A stretch of 64,000 nt of DNA from Paraburkholderia sp. BL9I2N2 (GTDB taxonomy: Bacteria > Pseudomonadota > Gammaproteobacteria > Burkholderiales > Burkholderiaceae), in assembly GCF_004339745.1 (NCBI RefSeq), contig NZ_SMGP01000001.1:868001-932000 (forward strand). Direction: 5' to 3'. How positions within the stretch are numbered: position 1 is the first letter of the stretch; each line of letters begins with the position of its first letter. The position numbers were made by a program, and so were the translations under genes. Below are positions 57,047-64,000 of the stretch, piece by piece. The notes beneath the pieces are model-generated. The model saw only the letters and a program-made list of their open reading frames with translations. It searched no databases and was not told the origin of the DNA.

Positions 57047-58516
57047 TTAGGCGCGCGCCGTAGCCGTTGCCGCATAGCCTTCGTCCATCTCCTCGGCTTC
57101 ACGCTCGCCGCGCAGCACGGCATGCGCTTCCGCGCGCGTGGCCACGCACGGGCCCGAGCCGAGCAGCGGCTTGCGGGCGGTTTCGCGCAGCGCCATCACC
57201 GAGACGATGCCGATCAGCGACGCGCCCATCAGGTAGTACGCGGGCATCATCAGATTGCCGGTACGGTCGACCAGCCATGCCGTCACGAGCGGCGTCGTAC
57301 CGCCGAACAGCGATACCGAGATATTGAAGCCGATCGCGAGCGCGCCATAGCGGATCCGGGTCGGGAACAGCGCAGGCAGCGCCGACGGCATCACGCCGGT
57401 AAAGCACGACAGCAGCACGCCGAGAATCATCAGGCCGCCGAACACCGGCAGCACTGTGCCCATGCGGATCAGCAGCAGGGCGGGAATCGACAGTGCGAAC
57501 AGACCCACGCAACCGAACAGCATCACGGGCTTGCGGCCGATCGTGTCGGACAGACGGCCGGCCGCGAGCGTCATCGGCATCATCAGCACCATTACGAGCA
57601 GCACGAGGAACAGGCCGTGCGTTTCGTTGAAGTGCAGCGTGGCCGACAGATAGCTCGGCAGATACGAGAGCGCCATGTAGTCGGTGACGTTGAAGATCAG
57701 CACGAGGCCGACGCACAGCAAGAGCGGCTTCCATTGCTGCATGAGCAACCCGCGGAACGACTGCTTCGGCACGGCCTTGTCTTCAGCTTCGCGTTGCTCG
57801 GCCTGCTTCTTGAACGCGGGTGTTTCTTCGAGCTTCATCCGGATATACAGACCCACCAGACCCAGCGGGCCGGCGATCAGGAACGGCACACGCCAGCCCC
57901 ACGAAAGCAGCGCATCGTTCGAGAGCGTCGCGGTCAGCACGGCCACCGTACCCGCGCCGAGCACATAGCCGATCAGCGTGCCGAATTCGAGGAAGCTGCC
58001 CATGAAGCCGCGGCGCTTGTCGGTCGAGAATTCGGCGATGAAGGTCGCCGCGCCGCCGTACTCGCCGCCAGTCGAGAAACCTTGTACCAGACGCGCAACC
58101 AGCAGCAGCACCGGCGCGAAAATGCCGATCGTCGTGTAGCTCGGGATCAGACCGATCGCGAAGGTGCCAAGCGCCATCATGATCATGGTCATGGCGAGCA
58201 CGCGCTGTCGGCCGATACGGTCGCCGAGCGGCCCGAACACCATGCCGCCGACCGGCCGCACGAGGAACGCCGCGGCAAACGTGCCGAACGTGGCGATCAA
58301 CTGCGCAGCCGGACTGGCCGACGGGAAGAACACTTTGCCGAGCGTGACAGCGATGTAGCTGTACACGCCGAAATCGAACCATTCCATCGCGTTGCCGAGC
58401 GCCATTGCGCCGACGGCACGCTTGAGGAGAGATTTGTCGACGACGGTGATGTCGTCGAGAGAGAGGCGTTGTTCTTCTTTGTGGTGTCGCCAGAAGCCGT
58501 TGCTGGAAGCGGTCAA
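57047..58516 (-). CDS. ProP-like MFS metabolite:H+ symporter
   Basis: A 489-residue 12-helix MFS protein of the proline/betaine/organic-acid symporter group. Typical blocks are LGNAMEWFDFGVYSYIAVTLG, VRPVGGMVFGPLGDRIGRQRVL, GFSTGGEYGGAATFIAEF and GRLSDTIGRKPVML. The N-terminal SSNGFWRHHKEEQRLSLDDITVVDKSLLKR is a feature of ProP from Burkholderia. The start is probably TTG at 58516 with GGAG 10 nt upstream; upstream ATGs exist but would add 29 residues of unusual sequence. Substrate likely an osmolyte. Confidence 0.85.
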   Translation of the reverse strand: MTASSNGFWRHHKEEQRLSLDDITVVDKSLLKRAVGAMALGNAMEWFDFGVYSYIAVTLGKVFFPSASPAAQLIATFGTFAAAFLVRPVGGMVFGPLGDRIGRQRVLAMTMIMMALGTFAIGLIPSYTTIGIFAPVLLLVARLVQGFSTGGEYGGAATFIAEFSTDKRRGFMGSFLEFGTLIGYVLGAGTVAVLTATLSNDALLSWGWRVPFLIAGPLGLVGLYIRMKLEETPAFKKQAEQREAEDKAVPKQSFRGLLMQQWKPLLLCVGLVLIFNVTDYMALSYLPSYLSATLHFNETHGLFLVLLVMVLMMPMTLAAGRLSDTIGRKPVMLFGCVGLFALSIPALLLIRMGTVLPVFGGLMILGVLLSCFTGVMPSALPALFPTRIRYGALAIGFNISVSLFGGTTPLVTAWLVDRTGNLMMPAYYLMGASLIGIVSVMALRETARKPLLGSGPCVATRAEAHAVLRGEREAEEMDEGYAATATARA

Positions 58517-59269
58517 GGTGAAAACTCCAATGACTGCGACGAAACTCATGATGCGCATGAACGTTCCGCCACGGTTGCTGGGGAGTGCAGTTTCGCGAGC
58601 CATGCGAAAAGCGTCTCCGTCGCCGCTGAGGGCGATGGAGCTGGGCGCGATGGAAAGCAGAACGCCCGTGCCTCGCGAGACAGGTCGCGAAAAAACACTC
58701 GTCTAGATTGTGCTGACTGTTGCACCTGCGTGGCCGTGGAAGGGGGGCAGGTGCATGAGGACGCTGGGGTGGCTGAAAGCTGGCCCATGCGCCGCTGGAA
58801 GGCTTGAAACGAAAAAGGCCGGTGCTTTTATTCGCCGCTCATGTGGCCCACGAGGGGGCGCATGACACGGGGAAGCGACCGACGAGCCTTCTTGTATAAA
58901 AACTGTTCAGTTCGGGATGGCACACGCACTGCGCGCCAGATTGAAGAGAACGTGAATGAAGGTGAAATGCTGTTGGAACGAGGCACATGATAGCACGATA
59001 ACAGAGGATCGTGCAAACCCGGTGTTCGGCGGGGGCCTTGGCGGGGGCGCTCAATCCCTTGCAGGGCGGGGGATTGAGCGGGTCCGGGCGGTGTGGAAAA
59101 GGGGCTTAAAACGGCGCGAAAATGTACCGTTTGGAGAATTCTTTCGACGCTGCCGGGGCCGCGAATCTGGCAGCGTCGCCCGGTCAATCTGGTGGCGCGT
59201 AGACGCGAAAAAAATCCGCGCACGCGGCGCGGATTTCGGTGATGCAGCCTGAAGCGCGAAAGCGTTCAG
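58517..59269. other. Long intergenic region upstream of the ProP-like gene
   Basis: About 750 bp without a recognised gene. It holds an inverted repeat CGACGCTGCC/GGCAGCGTCG (59145-59178) and, at its right end, the terminator of yggX (59208-59236). An AT-rich patch (TTGTATAAAAACTG) near 58892 could be part of a promoter for the minus-strand symporter gene. Nothing firmer was seen. Confidence 0.45.
59208..59236 (-). terminator. Intrinsic terminator of argA-yggX
   Basis: Arms AAATCCGCGC/GCGCGGATTT with a 5-nt loop; on the minus strand a run of seven T follows. It lies 34 nt after the yggX stop. Confidence 0.88.
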
Positions 59270-59542
59270 TTAAGCCGACGGCGGCACATAACCCTGCGCG
59301 GTGTCCGCGCCTTCGCCGAAGAAGAACTTTTCGGTCTGCTTCATCAGGTATTGGCGTGCGCGCGGATCAGCCATGTTCAGGCGGTTTTCGTTGATCAGCA
59401 TGGTCTGCTGCTTCAACCAGGCCTGCCAGGCTTCCTTCGAGATGCTTTCGTAGATCCGCTTGCCGAGTTCGCCCGGCAGCGGCGGGAAATCGAGGCCTTC
59501 GGCTTCCTTGCCGAGCTTCGCGCATTGAACCATACGAGTCAT
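59270..59542 (-). CDS. yggX: Fe(II)-trafficking / oxidative damage protection protein
   Basis: A 90-residue YggX protein, complete: [43 protein letters not shown] start with the single conserved Cys, [17 protein letters not shown] in the middle and [16 protein letters not shown] at the end. YggX protects Fe-S enzymes from oxidants. The ATG follows AGGAG. It lies 58 bp downstream of argA on the same strand; an AT palindrome (CTATATATATAG, 59583-59594) in the gap could give it an extra promoter. Confidence 0.95.
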   Translation of the reverse strand: MTRMVQCAKLGKEAEGLDFPPLPGELGKRIYESISKEAWQAWLKQQTMLINENRLNMADPRARQYLMKQTEKFFFGEGADTAQGYVPPSA

Positions 59543-59600
59543 GCTGTGCTTCTCCTAAAATCGGTGTGGGGGCGGGCAGTCGCTATATATATAGGGCCGC

Positions 59601-60989
59601 TCAGAGCTGTTTCATCAGCACGAGCGACTTGCGCTGCCAGTTATAGAGTCGGCGGCGGTCTTCCGGCAGGTCGTCGACCGTGACTTTGACGAATCCGCGT
59701 TTGAGGAACCAGTGTTCGGTACGCGTGGTGAGCACGAAAATGCGCGTCAGGCCGCGCGCCCGCGCGCGCTGCTCGATGCGCTTCAACAGTCGCTCGCCGT
59801 CGCCGGTGCCTTGCGCTTCGGGCGCGACCGTCAGGCACGCCATTTCGCCGATGCGCTCCTGCGTGTACGGATACAGCGCCGCGCAACCGAACAGCACGCC
59901 ATCGTGCTCGATCACCGAGAAGTGGTCGATGTCGCGTTCGATCTGGTGACGGCCGCGCCGCACCAGCGTGCCGTCCGATTCGAGCGGCTCGATCAGCGCG
60001 AGAATGCCGCCGACGTCGTCCGGCGTGGCTTCGCGCAGGCTTTCGAGGTTCTCGTACGAGATCATCGTGCCCACGCCGTCGTGCAGGAACAGTTCGAGCA
60101 GCAGGCTGCCGTCGAGCGCGTAGGGGATGATGTGCGCCCGCGCCACGCCGCCGCGGCAGGCGCGGATCGAGTGCTTCAGATAGAAGCCCGCGTCGCCGGT
60201 GACCTCGCCGCTTTCGTGCAGCTTGTAGGCGTCGTCGAGCGACAGTTCGCGCACCAGTTCGGGGCCGTTTTCGCCGGCTTCCATCAGGCCCGGCGTTTCG
60301 GTCAGGAACACGATCTTGTCGGCGCGCAGCGCGATCGCGGCGGCGGACGCCACGTCCTCCATGGCCAGATTGAAGGCCTCGCCGGTGGGCGAGAAGCCGA
60401 GCGGCGAGAGCAGCACCAGCTTGCGGCTCGCGAGCGAGTGGCGGATCGAATCGGCGTCGATCTTGCGCACCACGCCGGTGTGAGCGAAATCGACCCCGTC
60501 GAGAATGCCGACCGGCCGCGCCGTCACGAAGTTGCCCGACACCACGCTGATGTGCGCGTGCGCCATCGGCGTATTCGGCAAACCCTGGCTGATGGCGGCC
60601 TCGATATCCAGACGCACTTCGCCGGCCGCTTCTTTCGCGGACTCGAGCGCGCGCGCATCCGTAATTCGCATGCCGTGCGAAAACTCGGACTCCACGCCGT
60701 GCAGGCTCATCTGCTCCTCGACCTGCGGACGCGAGCCGTGCACCAGCACGATCTGGATGCCCATGGCCTGCAAGAGTGCGATGTCGGACACGAGCGCGTT
60801 CAGGAGCCCCTGATGCACCACCTCGCCGCCGAACCCGACGACGAACGTCTTGTTACGAAATGCATGGATGTAAGGGGCGACTGAGCGCATCCAGTCGACG
60901 AATTGCGCGTGCTGGGCGAGATCTTCCGTTGCTCCGGCGGGGGCCGGAGCGCTCGCGGGCGCGGGGACGAGGTCGGTTTGGGAATTCAT
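59601..60989 (-). CDS. argA: Amino-acid N-acetyltransferase
   Basis: Makes N-acetylglutamate from acetyl-CoA and glutamate, the first step of arginine synthesis. The 462-residue protein has an N-terminal amino-acid-kinase-like domain (FVVGFGGEVV, IQIVLVHGSRPQVEEQM, LLSPLGFSPTGEAFNLAMEDVA) and a C-terminal GNAT domain (EMACLTVAPEAQGTGDGERLLKRIE, LTTRTEHWFLKRGF). Before the kinase fold there is an Ala/Pro-rich N-terminal stretch. The ATG at 60989 has no Shine-Dalgarno sequence and lies 7 nt from a minus-strand TATAAT, suggesting a leaderless or nearly leaderless mRNA. Confidence 0.93.
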   Translation of the reverse strand: MNSQTDLVPAPASAPAPAGATEDLAQHAQFVDWMRSVAPYIHAFRNKTFVVGFGGEVVHQGLLNALVSDIALLQAMGIQIVLVHGSRPQVEEQMSLHGVESEFSHGMRITDARALESAKEAAGEVRLDIEAAISQGLPNTPMAHAHISVVSGNFVTARPVGILDGVDFAHTGVVRKIDADSIRHSLASRKLVLLSPLGFSPTGEAFNLAMEDVASAAAIALRADKIVFLTETPGLMEAGENGPELVRELSLDDAYKLHESGEVTGDAGFYLKHSIRACRGGVARAHIIPYALDGSLLLELFLHDGVGTMISYENLESLREATPDDVGGILALIEPLESDGTLVRRGRHQIERDIDHFSVIEHDGVLFGCAALYPYTQERIGEMACLTVAPEAQGTGDGERLLKRIEQRARARGLTRIFVLTTRTEHWFLKRGFVKVTVDDLPEDRRRLYNWQRKSLVLMKQL

Positions 60990-60996
60990 GCCGGGG

Positions 60997-61004
60997 ATTA
61001 TAAT
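60997..61004. promoter_or_regulatory. Palindromic -10 element shared by argA and hrpA
   Basis: ATTATAAT is its own reverse complement and contains TATAAT on both strands (60999-61004 plus, 60997-61002 minus). It is centred in the 23-bp gap between the two start codons, leaving 8 nt to hrpA and 7 nt to argA. The -35 regions fall inside the opposite genes and are weak matches. Confidence 0.6.
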
Positions 61005-61012
61005 GCGCCCCC

Positions 61013-64000
61013 ATGTCGAATGTACCCAAAAGTCCCGCTGCGGCGAACGAGAATCCGGCGCCGGCCGCCGATCAGGTGAAGGCCGGCGACGCGAAGCGCC
61101 GCGATGCGCAGGACGCCGAACGCAACGCGCCGCACACGGCGCGCGAGCCGCGGCGCGCCGCGGAAAATGCGCAGGCGTCGGCGCAGAGAAATAATCCGGG
61201 CCGTGAAGCCCGCGGTCAGGAAAGTGGCGACGTGGCGAAACACGCCGGAAGTGGCGAGTCGCAGCCGCCTCACGGCAAGGAAGGTCGAGGCCCGGGCCAC
61301 AACCCGGGGCGTCCGCAGAAACAGAATGCGCCGCACGGCCAGCAGACGCAGCGAAGTGGCGAGCGGCGTGCTCAGCCCGCGAATGTGCCGGGCGCGAATC
61401 AGCAGAAAGGCGGCGGTCGTGGCGATCAGCCGCGGCACGCATCGGCGCAAGGCGCGGAGCCGCGCCGCGAGTCCGGCGGCGCGCCCGCGCAAAAATCGCC
61501 AGCGGCGAGCGAAGCCGAGCGCAGCGCCGGCCGCCGCGAGCAGCAGCCGCCGCGCGAACCACGGCCGCCGCGCGCTCCACGTGTGGTCGAGCCCAATCCG
61601 ATTCCGCCGATCACCTATCCTGAAGCGCTGCCCGTGTCGGGCCGTCGCGAGGAAATCGCCAAAGCCATCGCCCAGAATCAGGTGGTGATCGTCTGCGGCG
61701 AGACGGGCTCCGGCAAAACCACCCAGCTGCCGAAAATCTGCCTCGAACTCGGGCGCGGGCTCGGCGCGGGCGGCTCCGGTCTGATCGGCCACACGCAGCC
61801 GCGCCGGATCGCGGCGTCGGCGACGGGCCGCCGCATCGCCGAGGAACTCGGCACGCCGTTCGGCGAGGTGGTCGGCTACAAGGTGCGCTTCACCGACAAT
61901 CTGTCGCCGGGCGCCTCCGTCAAGCTGATGACAGACGGTATCCTGCTCGCCGAAACGCAGACAGATCCTCTGCTGAAAGCGTACGACACGCTGATCATCG
62001 ACGAGGCGCACGAGCGCAGCCTGAACATCGACTTCCTGCTCGGCTACCTGAAGGAAATCCTCGTCAAGCGCCCCGATCTGAAGCTGATCGTGACCTCGGC
62101 GACGATCGACGCGGACCGTTTCGCGCGCCACTTCGGCAGCGAAGAAAAGCCCGCGCCGGTGATCGAGGTGAGCGGGCGGCTTTATCCGGTCGAGGTGCGC
62201 TACCGGCCGGTCGCGGAAGACAGCCCCGCCGTGAAGGCCGCGGAAGGCAATGTGTCGTCCGCTCCGCGTGGCGACCGGCCGAAAAGCCAGCGCGAAACCG
62301 ATCGCGATCTGATGGACGCGATCGTCGACGCCGTCGACGAACTCTGCCGCGAAGGCCCCGGCGACGTGCTCGTGTTCCTGCCCGGCGAGCGCGAAATCCG
62401 CGACGCCGCCGAGGCGCTGCGCAAGCACCATCCGCCGCACACGGAAATCCTGCCGCTGTTCGCGCGTCTTTCCGCGGCCGAACAGGAGCGCGTGTTCCGC
62501 ACCTCGAACGCGCGCCGGATCGTGCTGGCCACCAACGTCGCCGAAACCTCGCTGACGGTGCCGGGCATTCGCTACGTGGTCGATACCGGCCTCGCGCGCG
62601 TAAAGCGCTACTCGTATCGCAACAAGGTCGAGCAGTTGCAGGTCGAATCGATTTCGCAGGCCGCCGCGAATCAGCGAGCCGGGCGTTGCGGCCGCGTCGC
62701 CGATGGCATCTGCATTCGCCTGTACGAGGAAAGCGACTACCAGGGCCGCGTGCGTTTTACCGATCCGGAAATTCTGCGCTCGTCGCTGGCGTCGGTGATT
62801 CTGCGCATGAAGTCGCTGCATCTGACGGCGATCGAGACCTTCCCGTTCATCGAGCCGCCGCCGGGCCGCGCGATCGCCGACGGCTATCAGCTGCTCAACG
62901 AACTGGGCGCCGTCGACGACGACAACCAGCTCACGCCGCTCGGCCGCGAACTCGCACGCCTGCCGCTCGACCCGCGCGTCGGACGGATGATCCTGGCCGC
63001 GCGCGACCAGCAGGCGCTCAAGGAAGTGCTGATCATCGCGAGCGCCTTGTCCGTGCAGGATCCGCGCGACCGGCCGATCGAAGCGCAGGAGCAGGCCGAT
63101 CAGGCGCATCGCCGTTTCGCCGACGAGCGCTCCGAATTCCTGCAGTGGTTGAAAATCTGGAACTGGTTCGAAGAAGCGATCGCGCACAAGAAGTCGAACA
63201 AGCAGTTGCACGAGGAGTGCCGCAAGAACTTCCTGTCGCAACTGCGCCTGCGCGAATGGCGCGACGTGCACTCGCAACTGCTGACGGTGGTGCGCGAGCA
63301 CGGCTGGCGGTTGAACGAAGCGGAAGCGACTTTCGAGCAGATCCATCTTGCGCTGCTGACGGGCTTGCTCGGCAATATCGGTCTCAAGGCCGACGACGAG
63401 CCGTATTACCTCGGCGCGCGCGGCATCAAGTTCTATTTGTGGCCGGGCTCGGCGCTGGTGAAGAAAGCCGGCAAGTGGGCGATGGCCGCCGAACTAGTCG
63501 AGACGAGCCGCCTGTACGCGCGTTGCATCGCGAAGATCGAGCCGGAGTGGATCGAGAAGATCGGCGCGCATCTGTTGAAGAAGTCGCTTTCCGAGCCGCA
63601 TTGGGAAAAGCGCGCGGCGCAGGTCTCGGCGTTCGAACGCGCGGTGCTGTACGGGCTGCCGATCTATCACCGGCGGCGCGTGAGCTTCGGCAAACAGGAT
63701 CCGGCGCGCGCCCGCGAGCTGTTCATTCGCGGCGCGCTGGTGGAAGGCGAGTTCGATACGAAGCTCGCGTTCTTCGCTCACAACCGCAAGCTGCTCGCCG
63801 ATATCGAGCAGCTCGAACACAAGTCGCGCCGCCAGGACGTGCTGGTCGACGACGAGCTGATTTTTGCCTACTACGATCAGGCGCTGCCGAAGGGCATTTA
63901 CACCGGCGCGTCGTTCGAACGCTGGTATCGCGACGAGGTGAAAAAGAGCGGCCAGCCGGAAGACAAGCTGCGCCTGCTGTATCTGTCGCGTGATGATTTG
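61013..64000 (+). CDS. hrpA: ATP-dependent RNA helicase HrpA (3' end outside window)
   Basis: A DEAH-box helicase linked to ribosome rescue and mRNA processing. 996 codons are in the window, without the stop. Motif I GETGSGKTTQLPK is near residue 230, motif Ia HTQPRRIAA, motif II IIDEAHERS, motif III LIVTSATID, and the later TNVAETSLTVPGI and QRAGRCGRV. The first roughly 200 residues are low in complexity and rich in Arg, Gln, Pro, Ala and Gly, longer than in E. coli HrpA. The C-terminal part (OB-fold, then DUF3418 in relatives) begins near the edge. The ATG at 61013 lacks a ribosome site. Confidence 0.93.
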   Translation, partial: MSNVPKSPAAANENPAPAADQVKAGDAKRRDAQDAERNAPHTAREPRRAAENAQASAQRNNPGREARGQESGDVAKHAGSGESQPPHGKEGRGPGHNPGRPQKQNAPHGQQTQRSGERRAQPANVPGANQQKGGGRGDQPRHASAQGAEPRRESGGAPAQKSPAASEAERSAGRREQQPPREPRPPRAPRVVEPNPIPPITYPEALPVSGRREEIAKAIAQNQVVIVCGETGSGKTTQLPKICLELGRGLGAGGSGLIGHTQPRRIAASATGRRIAEELGTPFGEVVGYKVRFTDNLSPGASVKLMTDGILLAETQTDPLLKAYDTLIIDEAHERSLNIDFLLGYLKEILVKRPDLKLIVTSATIDADRFARHFGSEEKPAPVIEVSGRLYPVEVRYRPVAEDSPAVKAAEGNVSSAPRGDRPKSQRETDRDLMDAIVDAVDELCREGPGDVLVFLPGEREIRDAAEALRKHHPPHTEILPLFARLSAAEQERVFRTSNARRIVLATNVAETSLTVPGIRYVVDTGLARVKRYSYRNKVEQLQVESISQAAANQRAGRCGRVADGICIRLYEESDYQGRVRFTDPEILRSSLASVILRMKSLHLTAIETFPFIEPPPGRAIADGYQLLNELGAVDDDNQLTPLGRELARLPLDPRVGRMILAARDQQALKEVLIIASALSVQDPRDRPIEAQEQADQAHRRFADERSEFLQWLKIWNWFEEAIAHKKSNKQLHEECRKNFLSQLRLREWRDVHSQLLTVVREHGWRLNEAEATFEQIHLALLTGLLGNIGLKADDEPYYLGARGIKFYLWPGSALVKKAGKWAMAAELVETSRLYARCIAKIEPEWIEKIGAHLLKKSLSEPHWEKRAAQVSAFERAVLYGLPIYHRRRVSFGKQDPARARELFIRGALVEGEFDTKLAFFAHNRKLLADIEQLEHKSRRQDVLVDDELIFAYYDQALPKGIYTGASFERWYRDEVKKSGQPEDKLRLLYLSRDDL

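Noticed and set aside
58890..58915. A LexA-like box (TTGTATAAAAACTG) upstream of the ProP-like gene.
   Set aside because: It lacks the CTG-N10-CAG symmetry of a LexA site and no SOS-type gene is adjacent.

Overview
The window is GC-rich DNA of a beta-proteobacterium of the Burkholderia/Paraburkholderia type. This rests on gene content (long-form leuA, bamC, thiC, lldP, yggX, argA, hrpA), on the DUF3443/DUF2844 pair and a MxKDx pentapeptide protein that are typical of the group, and on long antisense shadow ORFs expected at this GC content. No rRNA, CRISPR array, insertion sequence or phage integrase was seen. Names come from reading motifs and family resemblance; no search was run.

Layout. 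1-1.7 kb: 3'-truncated leuA on the minus strand behind a Leu-codon leader peptide and a terminator-like hairpin, read here as a leu attenuator. 1.7-10.4 kb: envelope genes (methyltransferase-like lipoprotein, CadD-like transporter, HMW1C-type glycosyltransferase, a DUF3443/DUF2844 pair that looks pepsin-like, bamC). 10.6-15 kb: EamA exporter, L-lactate permease lldP, a Gln/Tyr/Gly/Pro-rich lipoprotein and a frameshifted glycine-zipper lipoprotein. 15-17.8 kb: thiC under a TPP riboswitch, then rnk. 18.2-21 kb: a redox operon (DUF1223, cytochrome b, Tat-exported molybdopterin oxidoreductase, MxKDx protein). 21.3-25.9 kb: EamA exporter, fadH, DUF4397 lipoprotein, entericidin. 26-30.3 kb: signalling and stress cluster (NarX-type kinase, two DUF1328 membrane proteins, Dps-like ferritin, LuxR-type and single-domain response regulators). 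30.3-38.3 kb: MFS exporter, DUF2569-like protein, then a LacI-regulated ABC importer with a metallophosphoesterase at the operon end.

38.4-41.1 kb: tRNA-Leu(UAA) followed by an islet of small genes (DUF1643, three unrecognised proteins, a YgjP-like metallopeptidase). 41.1-48.2 kb: YdeP-type molybdoenzyme divergent from a MocR regulator, an SDR divergent from a BMP nucleoside-binding protein plus a nucleoside deaminase, with two inverted repeats between them. 48.2-58.5 kb: LprI-like protein, SH3/tandem-repeat protein, GAF-PAS-GGDEF-EAL protein, MerA-like flavoprotein, cupin, TMEM175-like channel, YfcE-like phosphoesterase, ProP-like symporter. 58.5-64 kb: argA-yggX transcribed leftward and hrpA rightward from a 23-bp gap holding a palindromic -10 element; hrpA runs off the window.

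The most notable items are the leu attenuator, the argA/hrpA overlapping promoter that would give nearly leaderless mRNAs, the pepsin-like features of the DUF3443 protein, the frameshifted lipoprotein and the tRNA-linked islet.
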